A stretch of DNA of 64,000 nucleotides, taken from positions 8,040,139-8,104,138 of the forward strand of contig JAJLRJ010000006.1 in NCBI GenBank assembly GCA_024195265.1, read 5' to 3'. The notes below the pieces were generated by a model. That model was not told the origin of the DNA. It did not search any database and was given only the letters and a program-made list of their open reading frames with translations. Source of the DNA: Dendrophyllia cribrosa. Its lineage: Eukaryota > Cnidaria > Anthozoa > Scleractinia > Dendrophylliidae. This document shows, piece by piece, positions 22,306 to 33,869 of this stretch. The position numbers were made by a program, and so were the translations under genes. The first letter of the stretch is position 1, and each line of letters opens with the position of its first letter.

Positions 22306-23178
22306 CCACGGTTGATCAACAGGTGGATAGCGCTATCCACCGGATAAATCACTATCCAGTGGATAACACAATTGTTTTTTATTTTATTTTATTTATTTAT
22401 TTATTTTTATTTAAATTCAACTAAATTACAACTGCTTACAAATTGAAGCTAAATTACGTCCTATTATTTACTTACATGTTATTACATTACTCTTAGCCTT
22501 TCGTACCTTTAGCTTACAAACACATACACACAAAACGCACACACCCAAAATAAAGTAATAGCGGCAACTGCAAACACGCAACAGAATAAAAGCAACATAA
22601 AAGCAGTTATTCAAATGCTATCTACAAAACTACCAATTATAACTAGAGGTTGCGCGATTATAGAGCAAATATGGTGCTTCAAAGGAAGGTAGGCCGGTGA
22701 AAAACAAAGATGTGTCTCTGCTGGAAAAATAGCCTGCGTAGCAGGCGTCGGGGAGAAAGGAACTGGGGAGAGAAGGAAAGAACGCCTGCAATAAAGACCC
22801 CCATTTGTTCATTTCTGCGGACGCTGGCGGCCGCAAATTCTGATTGGCTAATTCGATCGCGCTGGGCGGTAAACAAAGTAAATTCCCGCGTGAAGTCATC
22901 CATGAGTAAAAGCGCGTGCCAGTTTCTGATTGGTGAACGTATTGACAGTTGACGTAATTCGATTACAAGGAAATCGGTGGGCGTAATGCGAATGCGTTCT
23001 TATAGCAGGCGTTCCTTCCCTTCTCCCTCTTTCCTTTTTCGCGACCCCTCTCCCCTCCCCGTTTACGCCTGCCACGCAGGCAACAGAAAAAACAAACACA
23101 ATTGGTTTTGCTAATGCTTATCCACTGGATAGTGATTTATCCGGTGGATAGCGCTATCCACCTTTTGAACAACCGGGG
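22306..23178. mobile_element. TIR element with GTGGATAGCGCTATCCAC ends
   Basis: Left end CGGTTGATCAACAGGTGGAT then AGCGCTATCCACCGGATAAA, then CACTATCC.GTGGATA. All of this is inverted at 23115-23178. The palindromic GTGGATAGCGCTATCCAC core appears at both ends. It has been invaded by AT-rich LINE-like sequence (about 22380-22450) and by the 22728-23085 element. Confidence 0.75.
22728..23085. mobile_element. Nested MITE with AGCCTGCGTAGCAGGCGT ends
   Basis: AGCCTGCGTAGCAGGCGT followed by purine-rich GGGAGAAAGG..GGAAAG and AACGCCTGC is inverted at the right end (GCAGGCGTTCC...ACGCCTGCCACGCAGGC). It sits wholly within the 22306-23178 element. A related single end (AGCCTGCGAGCAGACGTC) occurs at 34129. 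Confidence 0.7.
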
Positions 23179-23388
23179 TCTGAACTTAAGTCCTAGAAGG
23201 GATAAGGGGATATGGTAAAAACCCGCGTACCTTGATTTTTCCAATTTATTAGTCTAACAGGTTCTTATATATTTGGTGTCTACTGAGAATTCAAGCTCTT
23301 TAGGTTCTTTTAAAAGTTGCTGGCTATAGCTACTGGTCCAACAAATAGTCTATGTGGGTTCGGTTCCTTCCTCGAATATGTATAATAA

Positions 23389-23450
23389 TACAATACAATA
23401 CAATACAATACAATACAATACAATACAATACAATACAATACAATACAATA
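23389..23450. repeat. (CAATA)n microsatellite
   Basis: About twelve perfect CAATA pentamers. A short rc-related stretch (TAATACAATACAATGC) follows at 23602-23620. Confidence 0.95.
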
Positions 23451-23649
23451 CTTTATATAGATATATTATGGGATTTAAATGCCCAAATGTTCTCTATACT
23501 TGCCCAATACTCTGACAAAATTATGCATAGCATTGTACTGTAATGCATTGTGATGTATTTTGCCGTTCTAGAATGTATTGTTAAACTATTGTTATGGTCA
23601 TATAATACAATACAATGCTATGCAGATCTATGCTTAGAAAATGGTCACA

Positions 23650-26600
23650 CCCACTCAACCAATCAGTGCCCAGTATTTGTGTGCTCTATATCCCATAAAG
23701 TGCCTTAAATTATGTAAAGAGGCGGGGGCTTTGAAGCCCCGGGAAATGGTGGGGTAAAATAACTACTCATTAGTAAGCTCTATAATTTATAGAACATACT
23801 AACGAATTCTTTTGTTTTCCTTTGTCTAAAAGCCTAATTAGTATGCTCTATATAGAACATCCTAATGAGTATATAGAGCGAGCATACTAATGAATTACAG
23901 GCTGCTAATTTAAACAAATGGAGCTTCCTCTATGTGTTAACGTTTGAGCAATAATAGTAATAATAATAAGAGCGAACCAAGACTATTTTGCCGGTGACCT
24001 AAAACCTATCAAATATTAACGTGTTATAACTTGTTTACGTCTACGATCGTGCCACTATAACCTGTAAATGTGTTTGGTGCTTTCGCAACCAATCAAGTTT
24101 TGCCACAGTTTGAAAGCCAGTCGTAAACAGTGATCAATCGGAGACTGGATAAAAGCTGCTGCACAGCGGGTACCAGGAAACGGTTTATGAATCTTTTCTA
24201 TGCAGGCTCTCTTCCCTCCTCCCCTTTCCCACCCTTTTCTCCTCCATTCTTCTAGACATTTTTGTCCTACTCCTGATTTTACACTACAAAAAGGCCGGTT
24301 TACAATCTACGATGTGATACCAAATTGGTGAACGTAGCCGCCTTGGTGATATCGTCAAGCAGTTCTTGCTTACGTGTAAAATTCAATAAACGTCACGAAA
24401 ATGTCTCGGACGGTCATTTTACAGGTAATCTTTAAATGATGCAACGTTAGTTGGATCGTAAAAGTAGCAACAACGTCACCGATTACTCATTCCTCGAGCA
24501 AATTCAATCGCGTGGACTGTGGAACAATGTAAGTTACTTTCTATGTTTAAAATAAAACTTTATTCACAGCTTATTTCACTTCTTTTACTCTTTTTTTGAT
24601 ATTGTCCCTGCTATAATTTAGTACATGCTACTCCCGAAGCCTTGTAATTATTTAATCTTAAATGCGCGTTTTACATAAAATCGAACTACTGTTGAAAACA
24701 TAATTTTTGTTTGATTGTTTTTGTACCACTAAGTCACTTAGTAGGTTCTGCTTGTTTTTTGGTTTCTTACTAATACCATCGTTTTGAAACTTTTATTCCA
24801 GAAACATTCTAACTGGTCATCGATGCTTTTGAATAACATGCATCTGCGGAACTGGTGCAGTTATCTTTTTATCTACGCCATATGTTTTCAGGTTGGTGTA
24901 ATTCTGCACGTGATGCAAATCTGATTGCTCCCTCAGTTCTATCCTAGTTTCTTTGCTTTATGTTTGAAATTAGTTCTATATTCACAAGTTAAGATTACAG
25001 CACATGATTTATAGTACATGATTCCATATATTTAATAGTTTTACTACAATATTTTATGACCTCGCACCATTTCTTACACAACAAGCAGCGAATGAAAAGT
25101 TTCACACTAAAAGTAAGCTAAGCGTACACAAAATAAGAGTTTTATATGGAGAGTTTTTGTCGACGTAAAGAACGATAGAGTAGTGACTACACGCATTAGA
25201 ACACAGTAAAATGGCAGATTATTCCGTAATTAATGACAAGTGCTTCGTGTCTTAAAAATGTTCAATTAAAATCAAAACAAATTGAAAAACACACATGTAC
25301 GCTACCTGAAAAGAGCGGCGAAAGTCTTAAAGAACTGCAGTGAGGACAGTAAGTTTTACAAAACGTTACAGCGTAAAGACACACTGTAGTTGATGTGACT
25401 TTTTAGTCCCGTGCATCAGCAACTAATTTTCAAAACAGCAAGTAATTTTTAAAACAAACCTGAAGTATGTGCTGAATCGATCGCTTTTGGAAGTTGTTTA
25501 CAAACTTGCTCGTTTTAGCTCCTACAACCGTAATGGCGAGATCTTTTAGCTTCAAACCGTTTAAAACAAAGGTCAGAAACATTTCTGAGGCAGCATCAAG
25601 TCTATATCATATATCAGAGCCGATTTATATAAGACATTTTCCGAGAATTGTGCACCTTTATTCACTCCGTGTCGAGCAGTTGAAACTTTGAACCAGCTTA
25701 GCTTTCATTCCGATCTTCGCCAAGAAGCACTGAGGCACAAAATGAAAATTTGGCGCCTTTTTTAGTTGAATCATGTGATCAATAATTTTTCTCTTTTTTT
25801 TTCTGTTCACGTTAGCCTTTTTGATCTATCCTAAGATACGAAATTGCAGGCGGTGGTCACTTTCACTTTCCGTGAAATTAGCACTATCGCCGGATATATG
25901 TCATATAGAGCTACCGATATCGAGAGCGCCATGACCATATTTGGGCAGTGTATCAATGTGTTGAGTTTAATATAATGGTGGTTATTTTGTGGAATGTGAA
26001 TATTTGCCAACGAGATAGTCTTGTATGGTTAGCATACATAGTGAAAAACATATTCTCCATGCTCTTTTTACAACAAATCACATGGTGCTACCCCTAAATT
26101 CATTCACCTTTTTCAATGTATATTAGGACTCTTGCACGTCCATTGCAGCAATTTATGCCGTGACATCAAACTAGTCTTTTGTTGTTGTTGTTGGTGTTGA
26201 AATAAAGCGATCCCGGTAGCTGAAATAGTGGATAACAAAAGTGTTACTTCTGTGAGTAGAATGAGCATATTTAAGACATTGCTTCTGATCACATCAACTG
26301 AAATCTAGTGAAGCAAACAGGATGAAACCTTCAAGGAAGGTACTTTTATGTCACATGAATAATATATGGTGAAAATATTGTTTCAATTTGTCAGGAAAAC
26401 GCTGGTATCGACGAAATAACAGAAAGTAATGCGAATCTTTAAATTTTTGATGGAAAATATTCAACCCAATTTTATTTGAAAACGCTCTCATAGGAATTTT
26501 TTCAAACTTTGCGGTCTTGAAGACTTACATCTAGACTATAAGAGGCATACAGTCATTTTAAAAGTTTAGGTCTAGATGTCGAGAAAATTACTAATATGCA

Positions 26601-26760
26601 AAAACCATGACGTCATCAGATCGTTGTTATGGTAACACCGATGTCATTCAAATCTACTTTTTTGGAAAGTTCATGTCATGTCTAGTATATGTGTGAAGCA
26701 ACTTGCCTGACCGAGCTCAGACAGTAAAGTATTAGCCGTTCAAAGTTAGGATGTCGTGCC
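23650..26760. other. No gene recognised
   Basis: Non-coding by inspection. 23765-23895 holds several short inverted copies of TATAGAGC / GCTCTATA with ATACTAATGA. 25932-25975 is a one-ended relative of the 5164-5320 MITE. 26184-26216 has a (GTT)n run next to GAAATAAAG. Open frames are under 75 codons without recognisable content. Confidence 0.5.
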
Positions 26761-26782
26761 GCCAAAAAACCCAGTCGAGCCA

Positions 26783-28479
26783 CCTTAACTGATGTGAAAG
26801 GTCGGAAGCACAAGAATTAAGATTGACGACCGGGCTGTTTTTCAGTTTTAACAATTCTCAAAAAAGTATTACGCGACCGTCTGCACAGTACATTTTGACC
26901 GTGCAAAAGTTCACAAAAAAACAAAAACAAAATTTCCGAATAAAATACACCTGTTGCGTATCAAAAATTGTCCTGGAAACTGATTTGGAAATCAAAATTG
27001 CAAAAAATATGCAAACATATTTGCATATTAAAAGGAGACGCGAGTGAAGCTAGAACTATAAAATCAAAGTCTTGTTTTGTTTACATAAAATCGCTTTTCA
27101 ACCTATATGTAATGAATGAACAAACATATTAAATTGGATAACACAATCTTCTTTCGAAAAATTGTATTCAAATCTCCATAAGTTTATGTTTAAAATTAAA
27201 AGCAAAACGCGAGCCATTTATAGTACATCGAGGCCGAGCTGTCTTCGATGAAAGAAATCAAAACGACTGAATTTGAGCACGTTTTATAAACAATTCTCCA
27301 AAACAAACGAGAACGCAAAGAAAAAGACAACACAGCTTGATATCAACATAAATTCCCATCGAAAAATGTAATCTGTTTTACCTTTAACCCTATTGAGCCT
27401 GGGCGGGGGCACATTGTGCCCCCCTTCGTAACTTCAACAACATTAAGGCTATGACAATGAAACCTAGAGGGTACATAGTACGTCCAAAACTGTCTCCTTT
27501 GCGGTTCGCACAATGGAACGATGACATCATATGACGTAGTTATTAGGTTGGATTTCTGAAATTTTTTAAAAGCTCTTAAAAACCGTCCAAATTGACGCAG
27601 AAGTAATCAAAACCAATAAATAAACGCTAAATGACGTAAAAATACAAAAGTTATACCAATAAACATTGTTTTTCTTCATTCAAAGGTATAAATATGCAAA
27701 TTTCAAAAAACATGGCTGTCAAAATCTTGTTGCCATGGAAACATCAAGTCACGTGATCGAAAAAAATAAATATAAATATAAGATATATAAAATATAAGAT
27801 AAATTTTAGGAAGAGTTACAAAGTTTGATGGCGTTTGAATACATATTAAAGAAGTTATGAATGTTGAAAGTTAGCGCGGGCACTTTGTGCCCCCCCCCAG
27901 GCCGAATAGGGTTAAGTCCCTCGACTGCTGGAAATTCTTTACATATCCGCTTCTTCAGTTCTGAAATCCGAAGTGAGAAACATCTCCTCGCATTGCTCCC
28001 GCATTGATAAAAATGTATGAAGTTCCTCGAAGCAAGATTTTATCTCTGAAAGCTCTTCTTTTTCCACTATTAATAGCGGTTTCTGAGTATCCCTTAATTA
28101 ATATCCCTGTCTTGAGTAGCAAACCGCGAAAAAATGCAGGGAAATAACGACTTTAATTTGAAACGGTTTTCTCCGCTAAACACAGCAAAACATCAACGTG
28201 TTTACCGAGCTAACGTGACATTCGGCCGTGTAGCCGCGTGAAAAACGAAGCCTCGCTTTGGTTTCAAAATTGCCAAGATCCCGGATGTTGTGTGGCGTCA
28301 TACGCGCATGTTTTGCGACGTCATACGCGCCCGCCAGCTAGCCTTGCGCGACGGACACACATGTAACAGACGCACGCCCGCGAAACATTCCGCTAGCCAT
28401 GACCATGAAAAACGACGGGCATAGGTTCTATGAGTGTGGGGCTCCGCGAGCGGGCCTTCGGCCCCGCGACAGCTCCGCT
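26783..28479. mobile_element. R1 TIR element, copy C (interrupted)
   Basis: Matches copies A and B from GTGAAAGGTCGGAAGCACAA to the 3' block GGGGCTCCGCGAGCGGGCC...AGCTCCGCT. The 5' inverted end is missing. It is split by the TTAA element at 27388-27911; copy A at about 2000-2016 shows the uninterrupted sequence. Confidence 0.8.
27388..27911. mobile_element. TTAA-target MITE nested in R1 copy C
   Basis: Bounded by TTAA (27384-27387 and 27912-27915). The left end CCCTATTGAGCCTGGGC then GGGGGCACATTGTGCCCCC is inverted at the right (GGGCACTTTGTGCCCCCCCC then AGGCCGAATAGGG). R1 copy A reads ACCTTAAAGTCCCTCGACTG at the same place, which is the empty site with a single TTAA. Ends starting CCCT plus TTAA duplication are characteristic of piggyBac-type insertion. 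Non-coding, 524 bp. Related copy at 52013-52468. Confidence 0.85.
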
Positions 28480-29095
28480 ATTACCGGTATTTGTGCTAAA
28501 AATAATCGTTATTACGGTTATCATGAATGCCGTGATAACGCTTCATTAAACAATCAATTAAAGTGTGGTTAAAAAGTCAAATACGTCTGACATAAATAAG
28601 CTCCCCCACGGGAGGATGGCTTTATGGGGGACTTACTGTATTGGTTTACTTTATGTTTTATCTTTGCTTCCGACAGTTAACAGGAAGGTATTTGAAATTC
28701 GTTATTGAGTGCAAACTAACGAAACTTTGAAGACACTCATTGCGATTGTTGTTGAATCCGGTACCCTAAAACGGAAGAATAAATCATTTGTCTCTTTTGG
28801 ACACTAAGGGAACAAAGGTAGGTGACTGTATTACTGAGGTGTGCTGGATTATAGAGGTAGAGGTAGATACAAGGATTAAAGACTCTTTTAGACCTGACCT
28901 CCTTTCAAGCGTTAGCTGCCGGGCATTTTATTTAGTCCATTTGAAACCGTGCCCGTGAGTGTGGCCACAAATTTTTATAGTGCTGAGAACATAGTCCCGC
29001 ATTTAAAGTGTCCCTGTGATCAAATTATTGATTTTCATTTTTTTACATTTGAAGAAAGAATACATATGGCTGCAAATAATCAAATATGTACAATG
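28480..29095. other. No gene seen
   Basis: Non-coding sequence between R1 copy C and the LINE relic. It contains one short hairpin (CTCCCCCACGGGAGGATGGC). Nothing else is supported. Confidence 0.5.
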
Positions 29096-29099
29096 TTCA

Positions 29100-29900
29100 T
29101 ACGAATTTTAACTAACCAATTAAGTTGATTGAGTGTGAAGGTATTTTTTGATATTTTTCTTAAATACATATAGTGATCAAGAGTTTATAATTTCTGATGG
29201 GAGGTTGTTCCAAATCTGACATCCTTCATATTTGAAAGAATATTTCTTATAATTTGTACGATCGAGCAGAGTTTTTATGGATTTTTGATGAGGATCTTGT
29301 ATTATGACTATGCAGTTCCATATTGAGTTTAAAAACATCCTTAAATGTTACAGGAAGCATCCTATCAAAATAATTAAATGGCTTGTACTCATGCTACCTA
29401 TGATGTCATATCCAGTTACCATAGCAACCGGTTGTCGCCAAACTTCACCAAACGAACAGCTACTGAAGACGGCATGTGCTAATCATAAATGGTCTTGAAA
29501 ATATCCGAGAAAAACCTTAAGAGGGAGATGGCATCCTCCACCCCACCCCCGTACGTCCGAGGGTTAATAACTTTATCTGAGTAAAATATGTTAATGTCGT
29601 CAAAAAAGAATAAATGATAACAATTTTGAACTATTGTAAATCATTATTGTAGATTAGAAATAGTAGCGGTCTTAAAACCGAACGTTTTGGGACTCCAAAT
29701 ATTATTGTCTCTTTATTTGACAAGTAATTTTTAAATTTTACCATTTGGTTTCTATTGCTAAGATATTTTGAACCAATCAAGTGCTATGCCTCTTATGTCA
29801 TAGTGTTCTCATTTAGTGATAAGGATAGAGTGGTCAACAGTATCAAATGCTTTTGACAAGTCAACTGAAAAGTTTTGGTTTGCATTCGTATTGACCCTGG
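29100..29900 (-). pseudogene. Decayed LINE reverse transcriptase (CR1-like), interrupted
   Basis: Read on the minus strand from about 29895, the sequence gives VDLSKAFDTVDHSIL (the RT palm motif), then GIALDWFK, then a frame-broken remnant of the GVPQGS-x-LGPLLF region and an FADD-box remnant (DDINIFYSDK) near 29590. About 200 bp of unrelated sequence (29330-29560) interrupts it. It then continues with TNYKKYSFKYEGCQIWNNLP at 29200-29270 and a C-terminal FKKN. Multiple stops and frameshifts show it is inactive. Confidence 0.8.
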
Positions 29901-29904
29901 AAAT

Positions 29905-31470
29905 TGGCAAGTAAAATAATTAATTTATTATTGTTTTGGTTTTGTATCACGGGATCTAAATTGCAAACATACTTAGCTACGAACATACTTTCGGCTACAA
30001 GCTGAGGCAAAGCGAGATTGTTATTTAAGCGACGAGAGCGGGAAAACCGACATATTTTTTACGTTACAAAACTAGGCTCCCAGAACGCCAACAACAAGCC
30101 AATTACCTGTCGCTTTTTAATATTTTTTAAGTGACATATATTGTAATTTTGTATTATTAATACAAGTGTTTACAATTTTTATCGAGGTGAAGTTTATTCC
30201 GCTGAAGGACCGGCCATCCTGAACGTGAGTGGAAGGTAATTTTCTCTGATAAATTCCTTCGTCCCCTTTTTAACGTCATGAGGTGAATTTGAGTGGTTCG
30301 ATGTGTCATTGTACGACTTGGGATGTATGTATGACTCTCTATGGCAATTGACTAGGCTTATAGCAAGTCAGTAACTATGGTCACTGTGACTCTGTCTATC
30401 TTCTGGGGCGAAGTCAAAATAATCTATTAGTTTGGGTACATTGTATTATTCAGGACTAATTTATTATCCTAGCCTGAATCAAAAAATTAACTTAAAAGCG
30501 GCATGCTTTACAAACAGAAATTAATTATTGAGGAAAAGTTAAACACGTGTTACCACCGAACTTGTACTCGCTTTTCTGCATTTATAATGCATACATACTG
30601 TGGAGCGATCCCAAATGCTTCATCGCTTCCTTCGTAAAATCTCTCACAGCGAAGTTCATCACATCCCGGCCCAAAATGAACTTTTAATTTTTTTTATGTC
30701 AGATTCATAAATACATGGAACGATTTACCGAAACACTGGAATATATCGCTGAAGGTGACATTTAAACCGAACCTCAAATAGCTGTACATGGACATTCTGG
30801 ACATCGACAAAAACACTATGCGCTTTTGATGTTTATCAAATACAGTGTGGGAGCCAGGCCATGAATATTCTTCAAATGCCTGAATCCTGTGCAGGTGGTG
30901 TGGGAGCGCATTTATGACATGAAACGAACCACCGTGTTTTGCAAGTTGAGGTTGTGAGACGCAACACAAAAGTGCAAAGTCCACGCCAAATTAAAACTGA
31001 AATGCCCTGTTGATTTTGGAAGCTTTGTCAATCCCGCTCGAAGCCCTGCGACTGATTTCTCTATACTTTCTCTAAGTACTTTCGCTTCGTTGTATCAACC
31101 CGTTACAATGATGATGATTTTGCAATGAAGTGAAATATCAGTTAAATTTGGCATTCTCTGGTCGTAGTTTCCGTTACGAAATATATAAACAGGTCTTATC
31201 AAAAAGTGCATTCACTTTGCAGACGCCATTAATATGCATCCATGCCTTCTAGTCGGCTGTCGAGTGTCTCAAAGGTAGTTTGTGTTTTGTTCAATAGTAA
31301 ACGTCGCACACGGTATATAAACTCGCTTTTCTCAAACCTGCGAAGACTGCGAAAGCCGCAAACATTGACTTCCTTAAACAAACATTATCAGCGAGGGCAC
31401 AATCACTTTTGGTTAAACTAGTACAATTTCACAGTCTAATAATTCCACTGTTCAAGCTTTTGATGGACAT
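29905..31470. other. No gene recognised; one unassigned 96-codon frame
   Basis: The minus-strand frame 30694-30984 (96 codons, Met start, contains SGSHTVF-like and repeated MSRMSMYS residues) has no motif I recognise. A TATATAAA box occurs at 31314-31321 (plus) upstream of the palindromic element. Neither is supported as functional. Confidence 0.4.
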
Positions 31471-31946
31471 TTAAGTGGCAGTCCCGCTAAAAGCGGTCCG
31501 CTCGATTTCGCGACCAAAAATAGTTTCCCTTTATTTTTTGCTGGTGAAAAGGCTTTGGTACACATGTATGAAATACACAATTCTTTTTTTCAAATTCTTT
31601 ATTTTCGCCCTACTACAAGCAAAAAACGAATTCAGGCCGTCTCGGCCTTTTCGACGGTAATCGGAAGACTAAATTTGATGGTTTTTGAGAGGCGCTCTAC
31701 GTAGAAACAAATGCAGTTGAAGAAATTTTGTTTAGGTCATGTTTCTAAGCTAAACTTGAGTAGTTCACAGGCAAAGTGTAAAAAATTTCAATAAAATGTT
31801 AAGCAAGCTGAGGCAACTTAAAGACAACCCACTCTGAAGCCCATATTCAGACACTGAAAATGGGGCAAGAACGAGGGAAAATTTCTCAAACGTTGCGGCC
31901 TAAACTTGGTTTTAAAACCACGTCACAGTAAAGTTCTTACCTTATT

Positions 31947-32267
31947 TTATCGAGTTATCAGTTCAAACGTGTGGGTATCTCCCGGGATCGCAAGCGAGAA
32001 GAGATTATAATCAGCCATTGACAGCGTGTTTACATAATTATCGGTCGTGCCAAAGGTCACTTGCATTACTCTTCGGCTCTTCCAAAATGTTTCTATTGAG
32101 GCTTGAATTCGATTGTAGTTCTCCAAGATAAATGTCGACAACTTCTTTAATACTTCTGCGTCAGAATTAGATCGAGAACAGATGTAAAAGTTGCAATAAG
32201 TTGAATAATCTTCATGGCGGCGACACGGTCCGGGCTCGACAAAGCAAACAACGAGGCCTTTTAGCAT
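31947..32267 (-). CDS. Unassigned 106-codon frame in left arm of palindrome
   Basis: Begins MLKGLVVCFVEPGPCRRHED and ends HTFELITR. The right arm has the same protein at 33033-33392 (plus) with an N-terminal extension of about 13 codons. Upstream of each copy is a good acceptor (CTTTTTATTGTAG|GGACGT) and just after the stop is AAAATAAG|GTAAGAAC, a donor-like site, so the frame may be part of an exon picked up by the element. The coding frame does not stay open back to the acceptor. No domain is recognised. Real coding is uncertain because conservation follows from the palindrome itself. Confidence 0.3.
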   Translation of the reverse strand: MLKGLVVCFVEPGPCRRHEDYSTYCNFYICSRSNSDAEVLKKLSTFILENYNRIQASIETFWKSRRVMQVTFGTTDNYVNTLSMADYNLFSLAIPGDTHTFELITR

Positions 32268-33032
32268 GTTTCGGAGAAATCTTCATTAAAAAACAGTACT
32301 TGATCCAAATTCTCTGCTCCAGTAACGAGTATTAAAGGTTTTCCACGTCCCTACAATAAAAAGAAAGTCAAAGTTTATTCTGATCCACGATTTTATACTG
32401 TTGAAATTCACCCGTGGCGGAAACATAACTTGACCGTGGCTTGCAAATATCCTATAATTTGAAAAAAATTAACGACAACCAGAAGTTTCACTGCGATACG
32501 TGAAATACTCACCGGTGAGAGGTTGAAATATATGAATAACTTGAGTTTAAGATTCGTTTTTAAGGGTTACTCGCCAAGCGACAGCAAAAAGTTTTTTCGC
32601 TTGAAAATGTGTAGATTCGTTACAAGGTCTTCGAGCACGTGGCTTGTGTCATAACTTGTCACACAATGTTATCAAGGTCGCGTGACAAAGGTAGTTGGCC
32701 GCGCGATGTAACGGATCTACACATTTTCAAGCTAAGAAAACTTTCTGCGGTCGCTTGGCGAGAAACCCTTAAAAACGAATCTGAAACTCAAGTTATTCAT
32801 ATATTTCAACCTCTCACCGGTGAGTAGTTCATGTATCGCTGTGAAATTTCTGGTTGTCGTCGATTTTTTTTTTTTTAAATTATATCTACAGTATTTGCAT
32901 ACCATGGTCAAGTTTAGTTTCTACCACGGGTGAATTTCAACAGTATAAAATCGTGGATAAGAATAAACTGTGACTTTCTTTTTATTGTAGGGACGTTGAA
33001 AACCTTTAATACTCGTTAGTGGAGCAGAGAAT

Positions 33033-33392
33033 TTGAATCAAGTACTGATTTTGATGAAGATTTCTCCGAAACATTCTAAAAGCTTCGTTGTTTGCTTTGT
33101 CGATCGAGCCCGGTGTCGCCGCCATGAAGATTATTCAATTTATTGCAACTTTTACATCTGTTCTCGATCTAATTCTGACGCAGAAGCATTAAAGAAGTTG
33201 TCGACATTTATCTTGGAGAACTACAATCGAATTCAAGCCTCAATAGAAACATTTTGGAAGAGCCGAAGAGTAATGCAAGTGACCTTTGGTACGACCGATA
33301 ATTATGTAAACACGCTGTCAATGGCTGATTATAATCTCTTCTCGCTTGCGATCCCGGGAGATACCCACACGTTTGAGCTTATAACTCGATAA
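33033..33392 (+). CDS. Unassigned 119-codon frame in right arm of palindrome
   Basis: Inverted counterpart of 31947-32267. It reads VVCFVDRARCRRHEDYS..., then CNFYICSRSNSDAE, and ends HTFELITR. Differences from the left copy are few and cluster at the N-terminus. Same caveats: splice-like borders at 32991 and 33397, no recognised domain. Confidence 0.3.
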   Translation: MNQVLILMKISPKHSKSFVVCFVDRARCRRHEDYSIYCNFYICSRSNSDAEALKKLSTFILENYNRIQASIETFWKSRRVMQVTFGTTDNYVNTLSMADYNLFSLAIPGDTHTFELITR

Positions 33393-33869
33393 AATAAGGT
33401 AAGAACTTTACTGTGACGTGGTTTTGAAACCAAGTTTAGGCCGCAACGTTTGAGAAATTTTCCCTCGTTCTTGCCCCATTTTCAGTGTCTGAATGTAGGC
33501 TTCAGAGTGGGTTGTCTTTAAGTTGCCTCAGCTTGCTTAACATTTTATTGAAATTTTTTACACTTTGCCTGCGAACTACTCAAGTTTAGCTTAGAAACAT
33601 GACCTAAACAAAATGTCTTCAACTGCATTTGTTTCTACGTAGAGCGCCTCTCAAAAACCATCAATTTTAGTCTTCCGATCAACGGCGAAAAGGCCGAGAC
33701 GGCCTGAATTCGTTTTTTGCCTGTAACAGCGCGAAAATAAAGAATTTGAAAAAAAGAATTGTGTATTTCATACATGTGTACCAAAGCCTTTTCACCAGCA
33801 AAAAATAAAGGGAAACTATTTTTGGTCGCGAAATCGAGCGGACCGCTTTTAGCGGGACTGCCACTTAAT

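Larger units (their letters stand above)
31475..33864. mobile_element. 2.4-kb palindromic (foldback) element with TTAA target duplication
   Basis: Two arms of about 1.15 kb (31475-32624 and 32707-33864) are near-identical inverted copies around a spacer of about 82 bp. Outer ends are GTGGCAGTCCCGCTAAAAGC and its complement, flanked by TTAA (31471-31474 and 33865-33868). TTAA duplication points to Kolobok- or piggyBac-type integration. Each arm carries the same two frames: about 61 codons at the outer end and about 106-119 codons mid-arm. There is no recognisable transposase, so it is probably non-autonomous. The low arm divergence suggests recent formation or homogenisation. Confidence 0.85.
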
